Shown in pieces: positions 22,780-35,449 of a DNA stretch of 64,000 nt (position 1 is the first letter of the stretch; every line of letters begins with the position of its first letter). The notes beneath the pieces are model-generated. The model had not been told where the DNA came from. It was given only the letters and a program-made list of their open reading frames with translations, and ran no database searches. The DNA comes from Symsagittifera roscoffensis (taxonomy: Eukaryota; Xenacoelomorpha; Acoela; Convolutidae), in assembly GCF_963678635.1 (NCBI RefSeq), contig NC_087071.1, positions 6,711,624-6,775,623 of the forward strand, read 5' to 3'. A program made the translations under genes and the position numbers.

Positions 22780-22870
22780 ATCTCCTTTAAACCCCCCCAC
22801 CCGTCTCCCCTACCCGTCTCCCCTCCCCGTCTCCTACAGAGGGGTAGGGGGTTGCAAGTAGTTAACACCT
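22780..22870 (-). repeat. Short G-rich tandem repeat
   Basis: The plus strand shows three to four units of CCCGTCTCCCCT-like sequence. It is a small minisatellite with no coding. Confidence 0.5.
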
Positions 22871-23039
22871 ATCTTTTTTATTCCCCATACGTGGGCGGGG
22901 GGTATTTGAACCGGATTAGGGGGATACGGATGGTGCACACATGGAGGAACATACGGATGGAAGGATTGATTGGGGATTAAGTTTGGATAAGAGTGCCAAT
23001 AAAGGACAGCAAAACTTGAGAATTTAAATAAAGGCATGG

Positions 23040-23714
23040 AAAATGTGAAGAGAAAAAACTGAAAATATTTTCTTAGGTAAAGTGCTTTTCAGTTTCGCAC
23101 TCTTCTATTAGAACAAATCTTAAACCAAAAAGCATTTGTCAACTTTGTGTACTTTGTACTGTGTTTGATTGATGAAAAGTTCCAACAAGTTTATTAAAAA
23201 AATGATAACAATACATTATGATCGGTTAAATACGAATAGGATGATTTTTATTGCGCGGACAAATATGACTATAATCCATTTTTAATCGATTCTTTTTTGG
23301 TGAATGACAAGGAGAAGGGCCTAATCTAGACAGTGAACTTAATAACGAGTGAAACAAACAAATTGAACGCTATTTGGCGGGTATTTGAACAAATAAGTTG
23401 GTAATAAATCATTGTTTCAAAAAAAGCTTGCCGTTCAATTGAACGAAAATAAGACTAACCGCTGTTTTAGATAGTATCTCAACATTCAGCTAATAAAATT
23501 TTCCTTTTTGGGTGCCTTGCTTCTGCTTTATTTGCTTTAATGTCTCTCATAATTTCCTATTAAATTCACTGTCTTGACCAGACCGATCTTTTTGTCATTC
23601 CGACTAAAATTTCTTGACTAAAGTTCCATGGTCGAGAACCAATTTTGTTCGAGAGAAACGAAACATAGGTCGAGCACGCCCAAGCTGATCAAAAAACGCT
23701 ATCTTAGAACTTTT
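23040..23714. other. AT-rich non-coding DNA
   Basis: No gene or recognised repeat. Confidence 0.4.
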
Positions 23715-23914
23715 GGCTCTTTTTCTTTGCCCCCACCTGCAAACCTTTACCTGTAAATTTTTTGTTAAAGAATCCTGATTGTCATCAAAATTGATAAACA
23801 GAATAAACAGGTCATGACAAACATATTTGGTTTGCTTAGTTAACCTTGTAAAAACGACTCGTTAAACCATACAGTTGCTAATTGAGTGAGAAGGGGACGG
23901 AGATAAAAAGAGCC
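23715..23914 (-). mobile_element. 200-bp MITE (family 1), older copy
   Basis: Left end GGCTCTTTTTCTTTGCCCCC and right end GGGGACGGAGATAAAAAGA are inverted. The interior matches the 1630 copy in the same orientation but is clearly more diverged. The flanking 8-mers (GAACTTTT and GATTTTTC) match only in part. Confidence 0.65.
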
Positions 23915-26041
23915 GATTTTTCTCATAAGAATGGTACCACTTCTGGCAAAGTTAGGCTTTAAAAGTTGTACACGATTTTTCTGTCGGGACTTTTTTTTGG
24001 TAAGAAAGGTTTAAGATAGTGTTTTGTTGTTACAAGAAAACTGTAAGATAGGAATTTTTCCTACAAAGACTTGTTGTTCCTTTTATTTTTGAAAAAAAAA
24101 CTCGTACAGGCAACTTGAGTTTCTCTGTTGTCGCAATACACAAAAAAGGAAGTTCGTAGCACAAAGAATCGATACATGAATTTATAGAAAATCTCACTAA
24201 CTTTGTACGGTTAGTTTTTTTTTGCTGATCTTTCGAATTTTTTTCAACACATATTTGAACCCCACATGCAACCCGTCCATGATTCAATCGGTAAATAGGA
24301 CATTCACTGAGAAAAACTCTTTATTTGAAGTGCATTCATTATAGTCACTCTAACAGCTCTTACACGAGTAAAATTGAAAAAAAAAAGAAAAATTTTCTAG
24401 AGCAGTTTTTTTTTTCATTCAAGGGTTTTGCATATTTTTTGTTCAAAATGCATGCAATATAACCGTCATCTAAAAAATCATCTGCATAAGAAAGCAAAAA
24501 TTTTCCGAATTTGTTTCTTATCTTTTATGATATAGATTTATATACAAAATGATTTTGGTAATTGTTTGAATTTTGGGTTGCTATCTTGAAAAAAAAATTA
24601 GTATGCAAGCGGAAAATTCCTACAATTTTTATATAAAACTCTAAGATATGTACATTGCTTAAAAAAATGGTAATACCGGGTATTCGAGACACTTGCTTTG
24701 CAAAATTGTTTTCTGGGCAAAACACTCCAGTTTAGAAACAAAATTTAATTCAAGCTTGTTTTTCCTCTCGTCTTGAGGGTATATGCAGGAAGACAATTGA
24801 TACAAGCCGATACAGCAGTGATTATTGGCATTTAAACGATACATGGCTACATATTTTGGTTTAAATGGCTTTTGGTTCTTTGAATTGGTGCTTTCATGAT
24901 ATAATTTTCTTCAGATTCTGAGTTCGTTTTTCCAAGATAAAGACTTTGATTAGGTTTCACATAGCAATATTACCCAAAAGAGCAGATAAAACTCTGAGGT
25001 AAGGCATTGAGGCTTGAGTATATGCAATCAATCAAGTTAAGAAGGCTTTGCTTTGAGAAATTGAGAGAATTGATTGATAATGAAAGTCTTACTATTGGAG
25101 CTCATGTACTAAACTCATCTAAATTGAAAATTTTGACGTACAAGGTTTATGAATTTGGTTACAATTTGGTTCTGGTTTCTTGGGGCAATTGAAATATTAT
25201 AAGTTCCGTTTTCTACATAACAATACTGGACCTAGGAGCTATACCTCTACCTAGATAATGGTTTAAATGAAAAATACCGGAGAATGTCAATTCAGCATAG
25301 AAAACCAAACTGCTTGTATCAAGGCGAAGCCATGAAAACTCCGACTGCGTTTTGAAGCCTATGGACCATTGTTTGCTTAAAATTTAGGAACGAATGATTC
25401 AGAAAAAATGAAAAAAGACAAATTTTTGAGATTTTTTAAAAATCATCGCCACGACAAATGCAGCACAAATGATAGATTCAATTATCACAGATTTGCCATG
25501 TCGCCATTTTTAAACCTCCATTACTTTATTTGAAAAACCATCACATGTACAATATCTTTTTAATACAAGATCAAAAAAGAACACATTACGGATGATTTAA
25601 AAAAAATATGTCAAAAAAAGCTAAAAATTCGAAATCTGTCTGGAGAAAAAAACCGCCTTGAGCACAATTTTTCCGTCATTTTCTCAAAAATCGGAGCAAA
25701 AATTTCAAAAAAGAGTCACATCAGGACAGAACAAGGCAACATGCTTTGTTAAAAGTCACAACAAAAAAATGAAACTAGATAAACTAGCAAGGTATTTGTT
25801 TCGACGGATTTAGAACGAAAACTAGCACGTTCCCACCGTTACTTTTCTGTTGTATTTCAGTGATTGCTTTTTTCCAGCGCTGGTTCGTGTATAATTCAGA
25901 GTTTTTTACATAGCTAAAGCTGTGAAATTTCTGACTTATTTCTGTAAAACATCATCGCTAAAACTTAAGCAAATTTTATTCATTCTAGTAGCTTTCAAAT
26001 GAGACTACTAATTTATAAACCTTTTAACGTTAGGTTCGATA
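23915..26041. other. AT-rich non-coding DNA
   Basis: Several open frames of 60-85 codons (for example 24030-24287 and 25007-25192) have no motif and no splice-site support. Nothing else recognised. Confidence 0.45.
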
Positions 26042-26108
26042 AGGATCGATAGCGCAGAGGTAGCAAACATGTGTTTTAGGCTTCTCATGTGGTTCAAATC
26101 ATGACTGA
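26042..26108 (+). pseudogene. Degenerate tRNA-like sequence
   Basis: ATAGCGCAGAGGTAGC matches the A-box and GGTTCAAATC the B-box, 27 nt apart. The acceptor stem does not pair and the anticodon arm is oversized, so it is a relic. Confidence 0.35.
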
Positions 26109-28356
26109 AGGGGCTTTAATATGATATATCACTCAAACCAGTCCGATCATTATTTGTGGTACCTGATTTTGTGTTGAAAACAAAAAAGCTAAAAAACCCG
26201 AATACAAAGCTCCTCTCCATTTTCAATGGTCGGAACAAAAACAAGCAACATTTTTTAATCATGACAGTGAAGAAAACTCCACACACATCTGATCGATTCA
26301 CGAGCTGTACAAAACCTAAATTTATGTGACTTCTTGGTATGAAGTCTTTGATGGAGCCAAAAACCAAGCTTGATTTTTAAAATTTTTTAGTTCTCGAGTA
26401 AAAAAAAAATCAAAGTTTATGCTTTTTCTGGTTTCTAACCAAAATCTCTAAAAATGAATGTGCAAACGAGACATTTTTAGGCAAGTTAGGCAATTTTTTA
26501 AGCGTTTTCAACGCAAAGCCGGCTCTAATCACCAGCTTAGAACTCTAATTTGACGATTCAAAACTCCAAAATAGATCAATCAGAATGCCTCTCATTATAA
26601 AGAGCAAAGCCTCTTGGTTCTTGATTTGTTTTGTCCGAAGATACTCGAAGTTTAAAAATTCACCCAAAAACTATCCTTTCATCGTCTTTTTGAAGATGTT
26701 TGAGAGAATTCCGAGCCTGTAGTTTTAAGCCTCCCATAGTCTTTTTAAAGTATCATCAGAGTATTGAGGTTGGTCGAAAAAAGCTTTTTACCAGTGTGCA
26801 AAAATCTGATAGGACCTTTCGAAAATATTTTCGAAGATTTCAAGAGCGGTGTTAGGAGCATCCTATAGCGTTTTTCGTTGTGAGGTATTAGAAGCCTTCC
26901 CGTTTTAGTTTGGTAACCCTGTTAATAACCTTTTAGCTCCTTGGCAGCACCCACAATCTCCTTAAGCTTTTTGAGAGCCTTGCCAAATACTTTTAAATAT
27001 TCGGGAATCTTCACAAAAAATCTTTGAAGTTTTCCTGAAAACATTTGATAGTCCCCCTGTCATTCTTGAAATCATTGTGAGCATTCTCAAACAACTTAAG
27101 CTATTTGTGAGGTTCCCAAACCTTAGCGAAGCTTGTATTAGCCTTACAGGAAAATGTGGGGAGCTTTTCCAAGTCTTGAAGATTCCTATGGGGTATTACT
27201 GAAAAATGACGGGAATCCTCTCAAAACTCGGGATCGATGCCTATGTTAGAAATGAGAAATGAAGCTTCGACGAAATTCAAAGTTTAATTTTTTGGTTTTT
27301 CTTTAAAAAAAAGGGGCACTCTGGTTTTTTTTTGTAGTTTTAACCCCGTTGATCCAGGATCGGACAGGATATCGAAGACACTTGTACTTGAGATCCAGCT
27401 CAAAAACCGCTCAAGATACGAGCGGTTTGAGCGGTTTCCCAGCAAGATTTGAGCGGTTTGGGTGGTTTTTTTTTGGAATTTCAGTGAACAGTTCACACAT
27501 CAAGACAGATAAAAACAGAACACACTGCGTTCAAGTTGGCCAATGAAGACTTGTTTTTAATCGGAAGACCGAAAATATTTTATCGAAGATGATTTGCTTA
27601 TTTATTTCATAATTTCAGAATTCCTCCTTTACCTAGTTTTTGCCTGAGGATCAAAAAATGGAACGAAGGAAAAAGGAGTGAAAAACCAGTTAAAAAAAGG
27701 GGAAAACTGGGAATTGATCTCAATTGACACTGCTTCCAATGATCAGAAGAATCAAAAAACAATGTGCAATAGAAAGGAACGGGGTAGCAAGATTTCTCAG
27801 AACAAGTAAAACCACAAACAAGAAACCATAAAAAAAAAACACCCCAGATTTACATTCGCAGGGCAGGATGATAAAGGCAACTCCAGAGAAACCTGCTCAA
27901 TCAACGAACCGATCAGAACCCTGGCCCGACAAAAACTCCCCCCCCCCCCGCACCGCACTTTCCTAACCTCGCTGTATTTTTTTCACTAAATGATTTTTAC
28001 TGAAGTAGGTTTTTTAAAAATAGAAATTCTATAAAAAAAACTCGCAAAACTTTCTTGTCTAATTTTTCTTATAACAAAAATTAATCTGGCGATTAAGACA
28101 AACTGAATTCAAGATGACTTCAAAATTTTTGACTTTAAACAGTTTAAATTCTCTTATTTCTGGAATGAATCAAGTAATGATCAGGATGCTATGTCGGTTG
28201 ATACAACTAAATGCGGTCCTTGTTCGGATGCGGTTTTGTGCGCGACAATGACGCAAGTTTGTCTTCAGGCTCATAGTTTGAATCAATTTGAAGCTAATGT
28301 GAGTGTTGAGATGATCTGAGCTAGTCACTGGGAATGAACGGGAATACAGAATAAGT
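26109..28356. other. AT-rich non-coding DNA with weak repeats
   Basis: Between about 26700 and 27200 words such as GAAGATTTC, TTGAAGATTCC, GAGCATTCTCAAA and AGCCTTGCCAAA recur at irregular 30-60 bp spacing, suggesting a very decayed tandem repeat. Near 27400-27470 GAGCGGTTT is repeated four times. There is a C homopolymer near 27938. No gene is supported. Confidence 0.35.
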
Positions 28357-30026
28357 TCATGCGGAAGAGAACTTTAGTTTGATAAGTACTGGGTAACCAG
28401 AATAAATATTTCCTTCACTGATTGCAAAAATGGTTGAGTCATCAGTAGAACACAATTGAGTGAGTCTGTTGTCTATGGGTGACATTTTATGCACTTGTAG
28501 TTGTGTCTCATTTCCAGTTTCCACATTCTTCAAGTCTGTCTCGAGGTCTACTTTGTACACACGTGTGTTAAAATCCCCCACCCATAGATATCCTTCATGT
28601 GGTTGTCCAGAAGGTGTCCAAACAAGGGACCATACACGATCCACTCCAGTGACTATCACATACTTCACATTCACTGTTCTGTCTGCAGAAGAGGAGGGTG
28701 AGGACGAAGAAGAAGATGTTTGATTGTGAAGTGAATGTGGTGGCAATGAGACCACTGCCACTGTATTTGTAACACATTCACAACTGAAAAGGAGAGTGGT
28801 CTCATTGACCAACACACAACCACCCCAATACAGATATCCCTTCAGTTTAAGGTTCAGATGTGACAGAGTGTGGACTCTTCTCACTCTATTTCTGTAAATA
28901 GCCACACTATCCCACTTAAGATTATAATGCCCACCTCTATAATCAACAACTGCCAATGCTGCCAATGCGATTGTGTCTCTCTTTGATACCAAGAACCAAT
29001 ATCTTTCCTCCCCATTGAGCAGTCCCCTTGTGTCTAACTCAGTTTTGCTGCTGCCTTTCTTCTTCAGACTGCACTGGTCCAACTCCTCCACTCTCTTCAC
29101 TTGTCCTTCCTTCTGTGTAACCACTCCATACATAGTGTTGTTTACTTCGTCCATACAAATGTCCCACAAATAATCTTTGCTTCCCCTGATCTCATCCCAC
29201 TCCATCGTCCTCTTCAGTTCCAACTTGTCATTGGCCTCGTTCACACCAATTACACTAATCACACCTCCTTCTCTGCAGCTTAAACACATCACTTCTCTTG
29301 TCTCCCAATTAAATACTGCCTTCTGACACCGAATTATCGCATTCATTTTCCGTGTTTCTTTCACTCCAACCAACACTCTCTCCTTCCTCTCGTCCTTCTT
29401 TTCTGCAGCCCCTCCCCCCACATTCTCTTCCATTCCTACACTTATCCCTCCTTCTGAACTACCACTTCCAACGTTACTCCACCCATCAGCTCCACTAGCT
29501 GACGCCCCAATTCCACCCTCTGCAATCAGCTGCGCTGGTCCACCGACCGCAGAGCTAGAAGACCCGTCATCTTTAATCCCAACTGCAGCGCCGAAAATCC
29601 CTTCGCATGAACGCTCAATTTCACTGAACTGTTCAAGTAATTTAGACTTGAACTTCTCAACTTCGGCAATATGACACGTCAGTGAGTTTTGCACATCAAT
29701 TGACATCACTTCAATCGCACGCGCTGATTTGCTTCTCAAGACGGATTCCTGTTTCCGCTCAACTGTCCCAATTTGAGCCACAACAGCCTGCCACTCCTGT
29801 AAAAATTCACTTAGCTTCTCACAATGCTCTCTGTAATTTGAGATTCGTGACTGGATTCTGTGCTGTGGCTCTAAGTAAACGTTCATGGTTGTGACTCCGT
29901 GAGATTTCCAGTCTTTATGATCTTGTTCCCAGCAGACTTGACAAATTGCACTGGAGCATGGGTTGCAATAGAATTGCACTGCATTGCCAGGGTGTTTCTC
30001 GCAGCAATTCACAGATAGAGTTTCGG
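28357..30026 (-). CDS. B-box (TRIM-like) protein, single large exon
   Basis: This is an intact frame of about 555 codons. Near its N-terminus it carries a complete B-box type 2 zinc site, C-x2-H-x8-C-x2-C-x4-C-x2-C-x4-H-x5-H, within CCEKHPGNAVQFYCNPC and CQVCWEQDHKDWKSHG. A helical, coiled-coil-prone stretch of about 110 residues follows, then a Gly/Ser-rich linker, then about 330 residues rich in beta-strand-like segments (for example YLWVGDFNTRVYKVDL), perhaps a propeller that I cannot name. TRIM proteins usually have a RING finger before the B-box; none is present here. No ATG precedes the B-box: the frame stays open upstream through PETLSVNCC to a pyrimidine-rich tract ending TGTTTCAG (about 30027-30034). 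I infer a splice acceptor and at least one missing 5' exon. The likely role is ubiquitin-ligase or scaffold-like, but without a RING this is unproven. Confidence 0.8.
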
Positions 30027-30042
30027 GTCTTTCTGAAACACA
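30027..30042 (-). promoter_or_regulatory. Predicted 3' splice site of the B-box exon
   Basis: Read on the minus strand, a T-rich stretch followed by CCTGTGTTTCAG precedes the exon. The B-box frame has no ATG of its own, which makes an upstream exon necessary or a non-AUG start likely. Confidence 0.45.
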
Positions 30043-30479
30043 GGTTTTTAAAGTAATACCAGGAAAAACACTAACACATGTTTCGTAAAAGAGTGAAAGC
30101 GTTTGATCACAACTTGATTTCTAGCTGCTAATCTTGTTGATCTAAATTTTTTTGAGAATCAGTTTTTCTAAACACTTTTAACGGAGTTATTTCTTACTTT
30201 TTTTTATTTTTATTGTTTTTTATTTTTTCATTTTTATTTGATGACTTTGTTTATTTTTTTTTAAATCAGTACTGTGTTCATTTTTTCTCTGTTTTTTTTT
30301 AAATCTTTAAGCACGCTTCCGTGTGTTGAAATTTAAATTTAAAAAAAGTATTGGAAAAGAGACAAAACTTGTGATTGCAACGAAGTTGAATGTTCATCCA
30401 TAAAAAGTCATCCAAAAACGTACGTGTTTTTCATAACAAAATTGAAACTTTAGATAGCTACTAACTGTTGTAGCAGGTA
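30043..30479. other. T-rich non-coding DNA, probably intron or upstream region of the B-box gene
   Basis: Long T runs near 30190-30310. No RING-coding exon was recognised here. Confidence 0.4.
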
Positions 30480-32140
30480 AGGGGGAGGGGCGTCATCTGC
30501 CGGTGGTGTCCAATGCATAAGGATTGTTGTTATTTTCCGGTACCCTCAATTATGCATTTAGATAGGGAAAAGATTTCCAATCTATTAGGATTAGGAAAAG
30601 CTTTCACGATGTATTAGGATGCAGGAATTCAGATGTTGAGAGAGTAGATTTTTTTCGGCACTCGAATCTGCCATGTGCTAAGATAGGGTACAGAATTCTC
30701 TATATAATTAGACAGGTAAAAATTTTCCTAGTAAAAAGATAGCGCATAGATTCCGTAATGTTTTGAGACACAATGTTTTCATTATCAGATTAAGAGAATG
30801 ATAATAAAAACTAACTTTGTGCAAAAACCTCAAGTTGGTGTATACTATGAAGGATGAAGGTATTGGACTATGTTTTTTGATTCATGGTTTGTAAATAGTA
30901 AGAGTTTATGTGTGAAAACTATGAGATTTTGTTCTGTAAAAACTTCAAAACACGATAAGATTTGATCTTATTTGAGCGATACTTTTTTAAATGATGTTGT
31001 AACTATTTAACGCAACTCACTATTTAACTATACAACTAGCTTAAACGTACTGAAATTTCAGAAATAAAATCATTTTTTTTGAAAACAAAAAAAAGTACGA
31101 GAGAAATCATAATCACAATTTTATAGTAATTAATCCGAAAATACAACTTTTGTAAAAACGACTTTTATAATTCTGCTACAATACATCAGTTCATAAAAAT
31201 TCCTTGGTTTTGTTTTAATTCTATCGTCCTGAACGTTTTTCTTTGAAAAAAAAATCCCTAAAACAGTTCTTTGACTGTTCTTATGTAGCAACCATATGAA
31301 ACATAGTTGCTGATGTTAGGTTGATTGCCATTAGTTCAACTCTAGGATCTGTGAGTGCTGCAACACGTTCTAGGGAAGAATTTAGATTTTGGATCTTCCT
31401 TTAAAAAATCGCTGTATATCGGTGTAAGTACATCGGTCTCTTGTAAGGAAAGTGTGTTTGTACATCAGTGTTGATTTCCTCGTCAGTTAAAAAAAATTTT
31501 CCAACACTTTACACTCCCATATTTACGTTTTATTGTACTGTAAGTATTAGATGTTGGCGGTGATCATGGGAGGTGCATGGTGGACCCCATGTATTAAGAT
31601 ACGTTAAAAATTTCCGGTCCGCCATGCTATGTATTAAGATTGGGTATATAGTCTACAAGGTATTAGGATAGGGAATACCGATTGTAAGATTTTTTGGTTT
31701 GTGAGTTGGTAAGATAAGGGTTGGAAAAACGAAATTTTTTTGGTTTTTGTGTGGAAAGGCTTAGTTTTTTTGCAAAAATCACGGCGCGTGTTATCTAATT
31801 GGGATTAATTAATTGTTAATTACGTGTAGATTGTGGAGCTAGGGTTATGTATTTAGTTTTTTGGTACATGATAAGACAACGGTAAAAGTTTTTGTGCAAA
31901 AACTTGAATTTTTTAACAAAAAAAATGAAAATTGTTTCAAAATATTTCAAAACAAGGTAAGATTCGTTATAATTTGATCTTATAAAAATTTATGAGATAC
32001 TTTTACTTTCTATCTATCTGAATTTAATCTGAAACCTGATGAAATTTCAGAACAGTCAAGTTTTTGAGAAAAAAAAATTAAATTACAAAGAAAGTGTATA
32101 ATTCACTGCATTGTATAGTAAATTTACTGCCATATTTTAC
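30480..32140. repeat. Two diverged copies of a roughly 0.6-kb block
   Basis: About 30480-31140 and 31550-32130 share an ordered set of words: TATTAGGATAGGGAA-like short repeats, then AAAACTTCAAAACA-GATAAGATT-like, TTTGATCTTAT, GAGATAC and TGAAATTTCAGAA. The left part of each block is itself a decayed 35-bp repeat. They are non-coding. Confidence 0.4.
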
Positions 32141-32894
32141 ACTTACAATTAAAAAACTACACAAGCACATAAAATTACTTATAAAATTCAAAACATGCAC
32201 TTCATGAAGATTATTCAAGTCTGTCTGGTAGAATTTAAAAAGAGTAAAATGCTGAAAAAATTGCGTAAAATCCACACAAATTGTCAGTTTTTTGTAGTTT
32301 TCTGGGAACCATTTGCCAATACTTTTTTTTAGAAAAGAATAATTTGTTCTTTTTCGACCCAAAGAATCAGCAAAGTAGTAAGTTTGTCCAATAGGCTATC
32401 ATGATCCAGTGTTCCACTCTATCATTGCTTGGGGCTGAGTTCAGAATTGCAAAAGAGTATTTTGTTAGCTGAATAACTTTATCAGTAGGGTAAGACCCCA
32501 TGTACATGAACCTGAGTTTAGGATTCTTTCAATTAATTTGCAAAAGTGAAAAATTATCCATCTTTCCAACTGTTAGCTAATTTACATCTAAAAAAAAGAA
32601 ATATACAGTTTGATATTGTAATTTGGGGTGGAAAAAAATAAAGTTATTGACTTACGCGCATGTAGATCTTGAATCAACAAAGTCCCCGACGCAAAACTTG
32701 TAAACTGGACAAAGGTTATTGAACTCTGGTTTACAGTCTAGGTTGAAGAAATTTGTTTTCAATCAAACAGCATTCATTGTCTGCTTTTTCTGGAGAATTA
32801 GGTCTGAAGAAAAACAAAATAGATAGTCCAGAGACAATAAAAAGGAAAAGTCCCAAAAAACTGCAAAACTTTTATAGGAACCTGAAAACTCGAA
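32141..32894. other. AT-rich non-coding DNA next to the capsid remnant
   Basis: No recognised motif. It may include the decayed end of the viral element. Confidence 0.35.
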
Positions 32895-34128
32895 AAACTA
32901 AGCAATTTCAGCGACTGTTCCGAATTTGTCAAACCGAACATTTGATAATCTTTCTACCAAGACTATCAATTCCGTTACTCCAAGGGATACTGGAAAAACA
33001 TTTCTAATATCAAGCTTTCTTCACTAAGTTTTGGATAATGCAACTCTTCAGCTGCATCCTGTAGTTAAGTCAAGCCAAAAACTAAATTATAGTGATTTTG
33101 AAAATCTTCCATAAGAGGAGCTGGGAAATCTTCGTTAAACTGGGTTGCTTTCATTGTTGTAATATAACGTCGACAAGGAGAAGTTGTATCTAATGAAACA
33201 ATTGCTCTTCCACCCCGAAAAATTCTAAGCTCTCTTATATGAAATTGCTGATAGCTGAAAGAGTTATCATGAAAAGATCCTGCAACAGCTGACTTTGAAT
33301 TCATTGCAACAGCTATTATTCTTATTGGAGAGTTATTGAGTATATTTTCCTGTATGAATTGGTTTTGACGAAATGGACTGATGAAGGTTCTTGCTATAGT
33401 TCCCATGTAAAGGTATTGAGCAGGTTCTTTTTCTAGATTCCATTGCAAGTATTGATGATTAGGTTCAGCAACTAAATTTTTTCTAGTTAAAAATCAACAA
33501 TTTTCTGACTGACATTTGGGTTATCAGATAGCATTTAAAAACTAGGTCTAGCTCAAATAAGTTTAATTCGAACTTTGGTAATTGGTAGCAACAATTTTTC
33601 GCAATTAAACAAATCAATGGCGAGCCTCCCATAGATTAAAAAAGTTATCCCTGTTCCTAAAGAATTTGCTCTATCAGTGAATGAATGCATATCAAATGCA
33701 TCAGGATATTCTTCAAAACTATATCCATGACAAGCGAGTATTCCTTTATTACTCACTGCTGACGAGTTGAATTCGTTCGATATTTGTGCCTTATGAGGAT
33801 ATAAACCATTGGCATTGTAAACCATTGTATTGTTAAAATAAACTTCACAGTTGGCGAACAGAGAATGTAATAGATTGTTCTTATCAGTTAGGTAAGTTTG
33901 TGATTCCTCATCTGAATCTTCCTCCGATTTTGCTTTAGATTCGGCTTTAATTTTTCTGAAAGGATCAAACAATCTTCCTTTGAATAATTGAAGCTTTAAA
34001 CTAATATGGGTATCACGCAAATCCAAGAAGAGATTACGATCCGTTTCAAATTCAAATTCAATGCTGCTTTCATCCATGGAAGTGCAGGGGAATACGTCTT
34101 GTGTGTAAGATGACATAACTGTTTCCAA
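32895..34128 (-). pseudogene. Major capsid protein remnant (adintovirus/Polinton type)
   Basis: The N-terminal 191-codon frame (33553-34128) contains HISLKLQLFKGRLFDPF, SLFANCEVYFNNTMVYNANG and LIYGRLAIDLFN, the pattern of the capsid family often annotated as F54H12.2-like in animals. The C-terminal part follows in 33065-33448 (GGRAIVSLDTTSPCRRYIT), and a further piece with FFQYPLE and then, in a shifted frame, VTELIVLVERLSN extends to about 32895. At least two frameshifts and two stops separate the pieces. Structural role: shell protein of the virion. It cannot be made intact. Confidence 0.7.
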
Positions 34129-34189
34129 TACTGGAAGTTTTTCAAAAATCTCCTATGAAGAATTTTTAAAAGCCCCGTACCGAAAATTA

Positions 34190-34575
34190 ATTTGGTTTAA
34201 ACTCATTTTTTTTTGTCAAAAGTGTCTTTGCGAAACCAACTGTTTTTCGATCTACTTTTTCGAGAAATGGATCTGGTTCTACCAGTTCTACGTTTGTATT
34301 TCTTTTTCAACCTCCCAACTGTTTCCGAACAGTTTTTGTTCCAACATCTTTTGCAAATGTTTTGAGTTTTTTACGTCTACTAACAATTTCCCTAGTTTTT
34401 GGAGCAGATTTTTCAAACAAATCTGCGCCAATTCTTTCGCAACTGGGTCTATATATTTTTTAATAAAGGGGATTGAAGTTCTTCCAGGAGTTTGTGCGAG
34501 AGCTCCAAAACCTCTTCCTCGTTGTCTTGCATGTCCTCGAAAAAAGGGAAATCAGCTGACTTTTGAGCAACCATT
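34190..34575 (-). pseudogene. Small virion-like protein with RGRGFGALAQ motif
   Basis: An ATG at 34575 opens a short frame that shifts after about a dozen codons into one reading RGRGFGALAQ, RTSIPFIKKYI and then, after another shift, RRKKLKTFAKDVGTKTVRK. Small basic proteins with a Gly/Arg-rich start and an amphipathic helix lie next to the capsid gene in adintovirus-like elements and are thought to be minor virion components. The function here is inferred from position only. Confidence 0.45.
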
Positions 34576-34600
34576 TCGATTGAAGTTTAAATCAAAAATG

Positions 34601-35400
34601 ACTAATCGAAATCTTGCATAACAAGAGAACAACTCTAGTAATTCCTACGGTACTATCTCTTAGTTCTATCTTGATACTATGTAAGAATTTTTTAAAAAGT
34701 TTTTCAAACTGTAAATTTGTAACAAAAAACTGATAATTCATATACTGTCCTGTAGAAGTTTTATCTCCACTTTTTACTTTGGAGATGAATGGAATACACA
34801 CGCAATAATGGAGTTTTTGTATCACTGACTATGTTATATTCTATAATATCACTATATATCATCAAAGAGTGTATTCTCATAATGTCGTAAGAATACTGAG
34901 GATAATGTGGTCCTCGTTCTTTCATTATAACACCTGTTTGATTTTGTTCTAAATCAATACCAAAAATGTGATTCGAGTCAGATCTTTGAATAATAAACAC
35001 TGATTGATTCTCAGGTAAATGAACGACAACCTTTTGTGTTAATTTTTCTACTGATACATGGATTCCGTTATAATCAAAAACTTGATCACCCAGACATTCC
35101 CGCATTTTGTTGTTCATGGCTACAACTATATCAACAATACTTGGATAAAACCCTGGTTCAATGTTCATCGGTACAATCTTCCTTTTCTCCTCAGAACTTT
35201 CTCTACCATCTATGAATGTAAACTTCCCCTCTGTAATATTTTGGTACTAAGATGGGTATGATAGTTCTGAAATAGCAACCTCCCATTCCCCTTTCATAAA
35301 TGTTTGTTTGGGTAGAAAGTTTGTAAAAGAACTAAGACTAATTTTTGGATAACAATTAAAAAAAAGCGTTGGAAACCAACTCAAAAGTAAAAGAATTCAT
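34601..35400 (-). pseudogene. Penton-like minor capsid protein remnant
   Basis: From an ATG at 35398-35400 the frame reads through FTNFLPKQTFMKGEWEVAIS, then meets a TAG, continues as the 34761-35168 frame (NIEPGFYPSIVDIV and MIYSDIIEYNIVSDTKTPLL) and shifts near 34800 into QYMNYQFFVTNLQFEKLFK and HSIKIELRD. The KGEWEVAISEL start and the RD-x-x-x-VG end are typical of the penton-like protein of this virus group. One stop and one frameshift. Confidence 0.6.
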
Positions 35401-35449
35401 GACAACTGATCGATAGAAATTTAGTTTTAAAAATAGTTTACCTTTAATC

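Noticed and set aside
25007-25192. A 61-codon frame with helical character
   Set aside because: No start context, splice sites or homology that I recognise. Length is expected by chance in this AT-rich DNA.
28460-29894. Plus-strand frames opposite the B-box exon
   Set aside because: Ser/Thr/Phe-rich mirror translations with no motifs.
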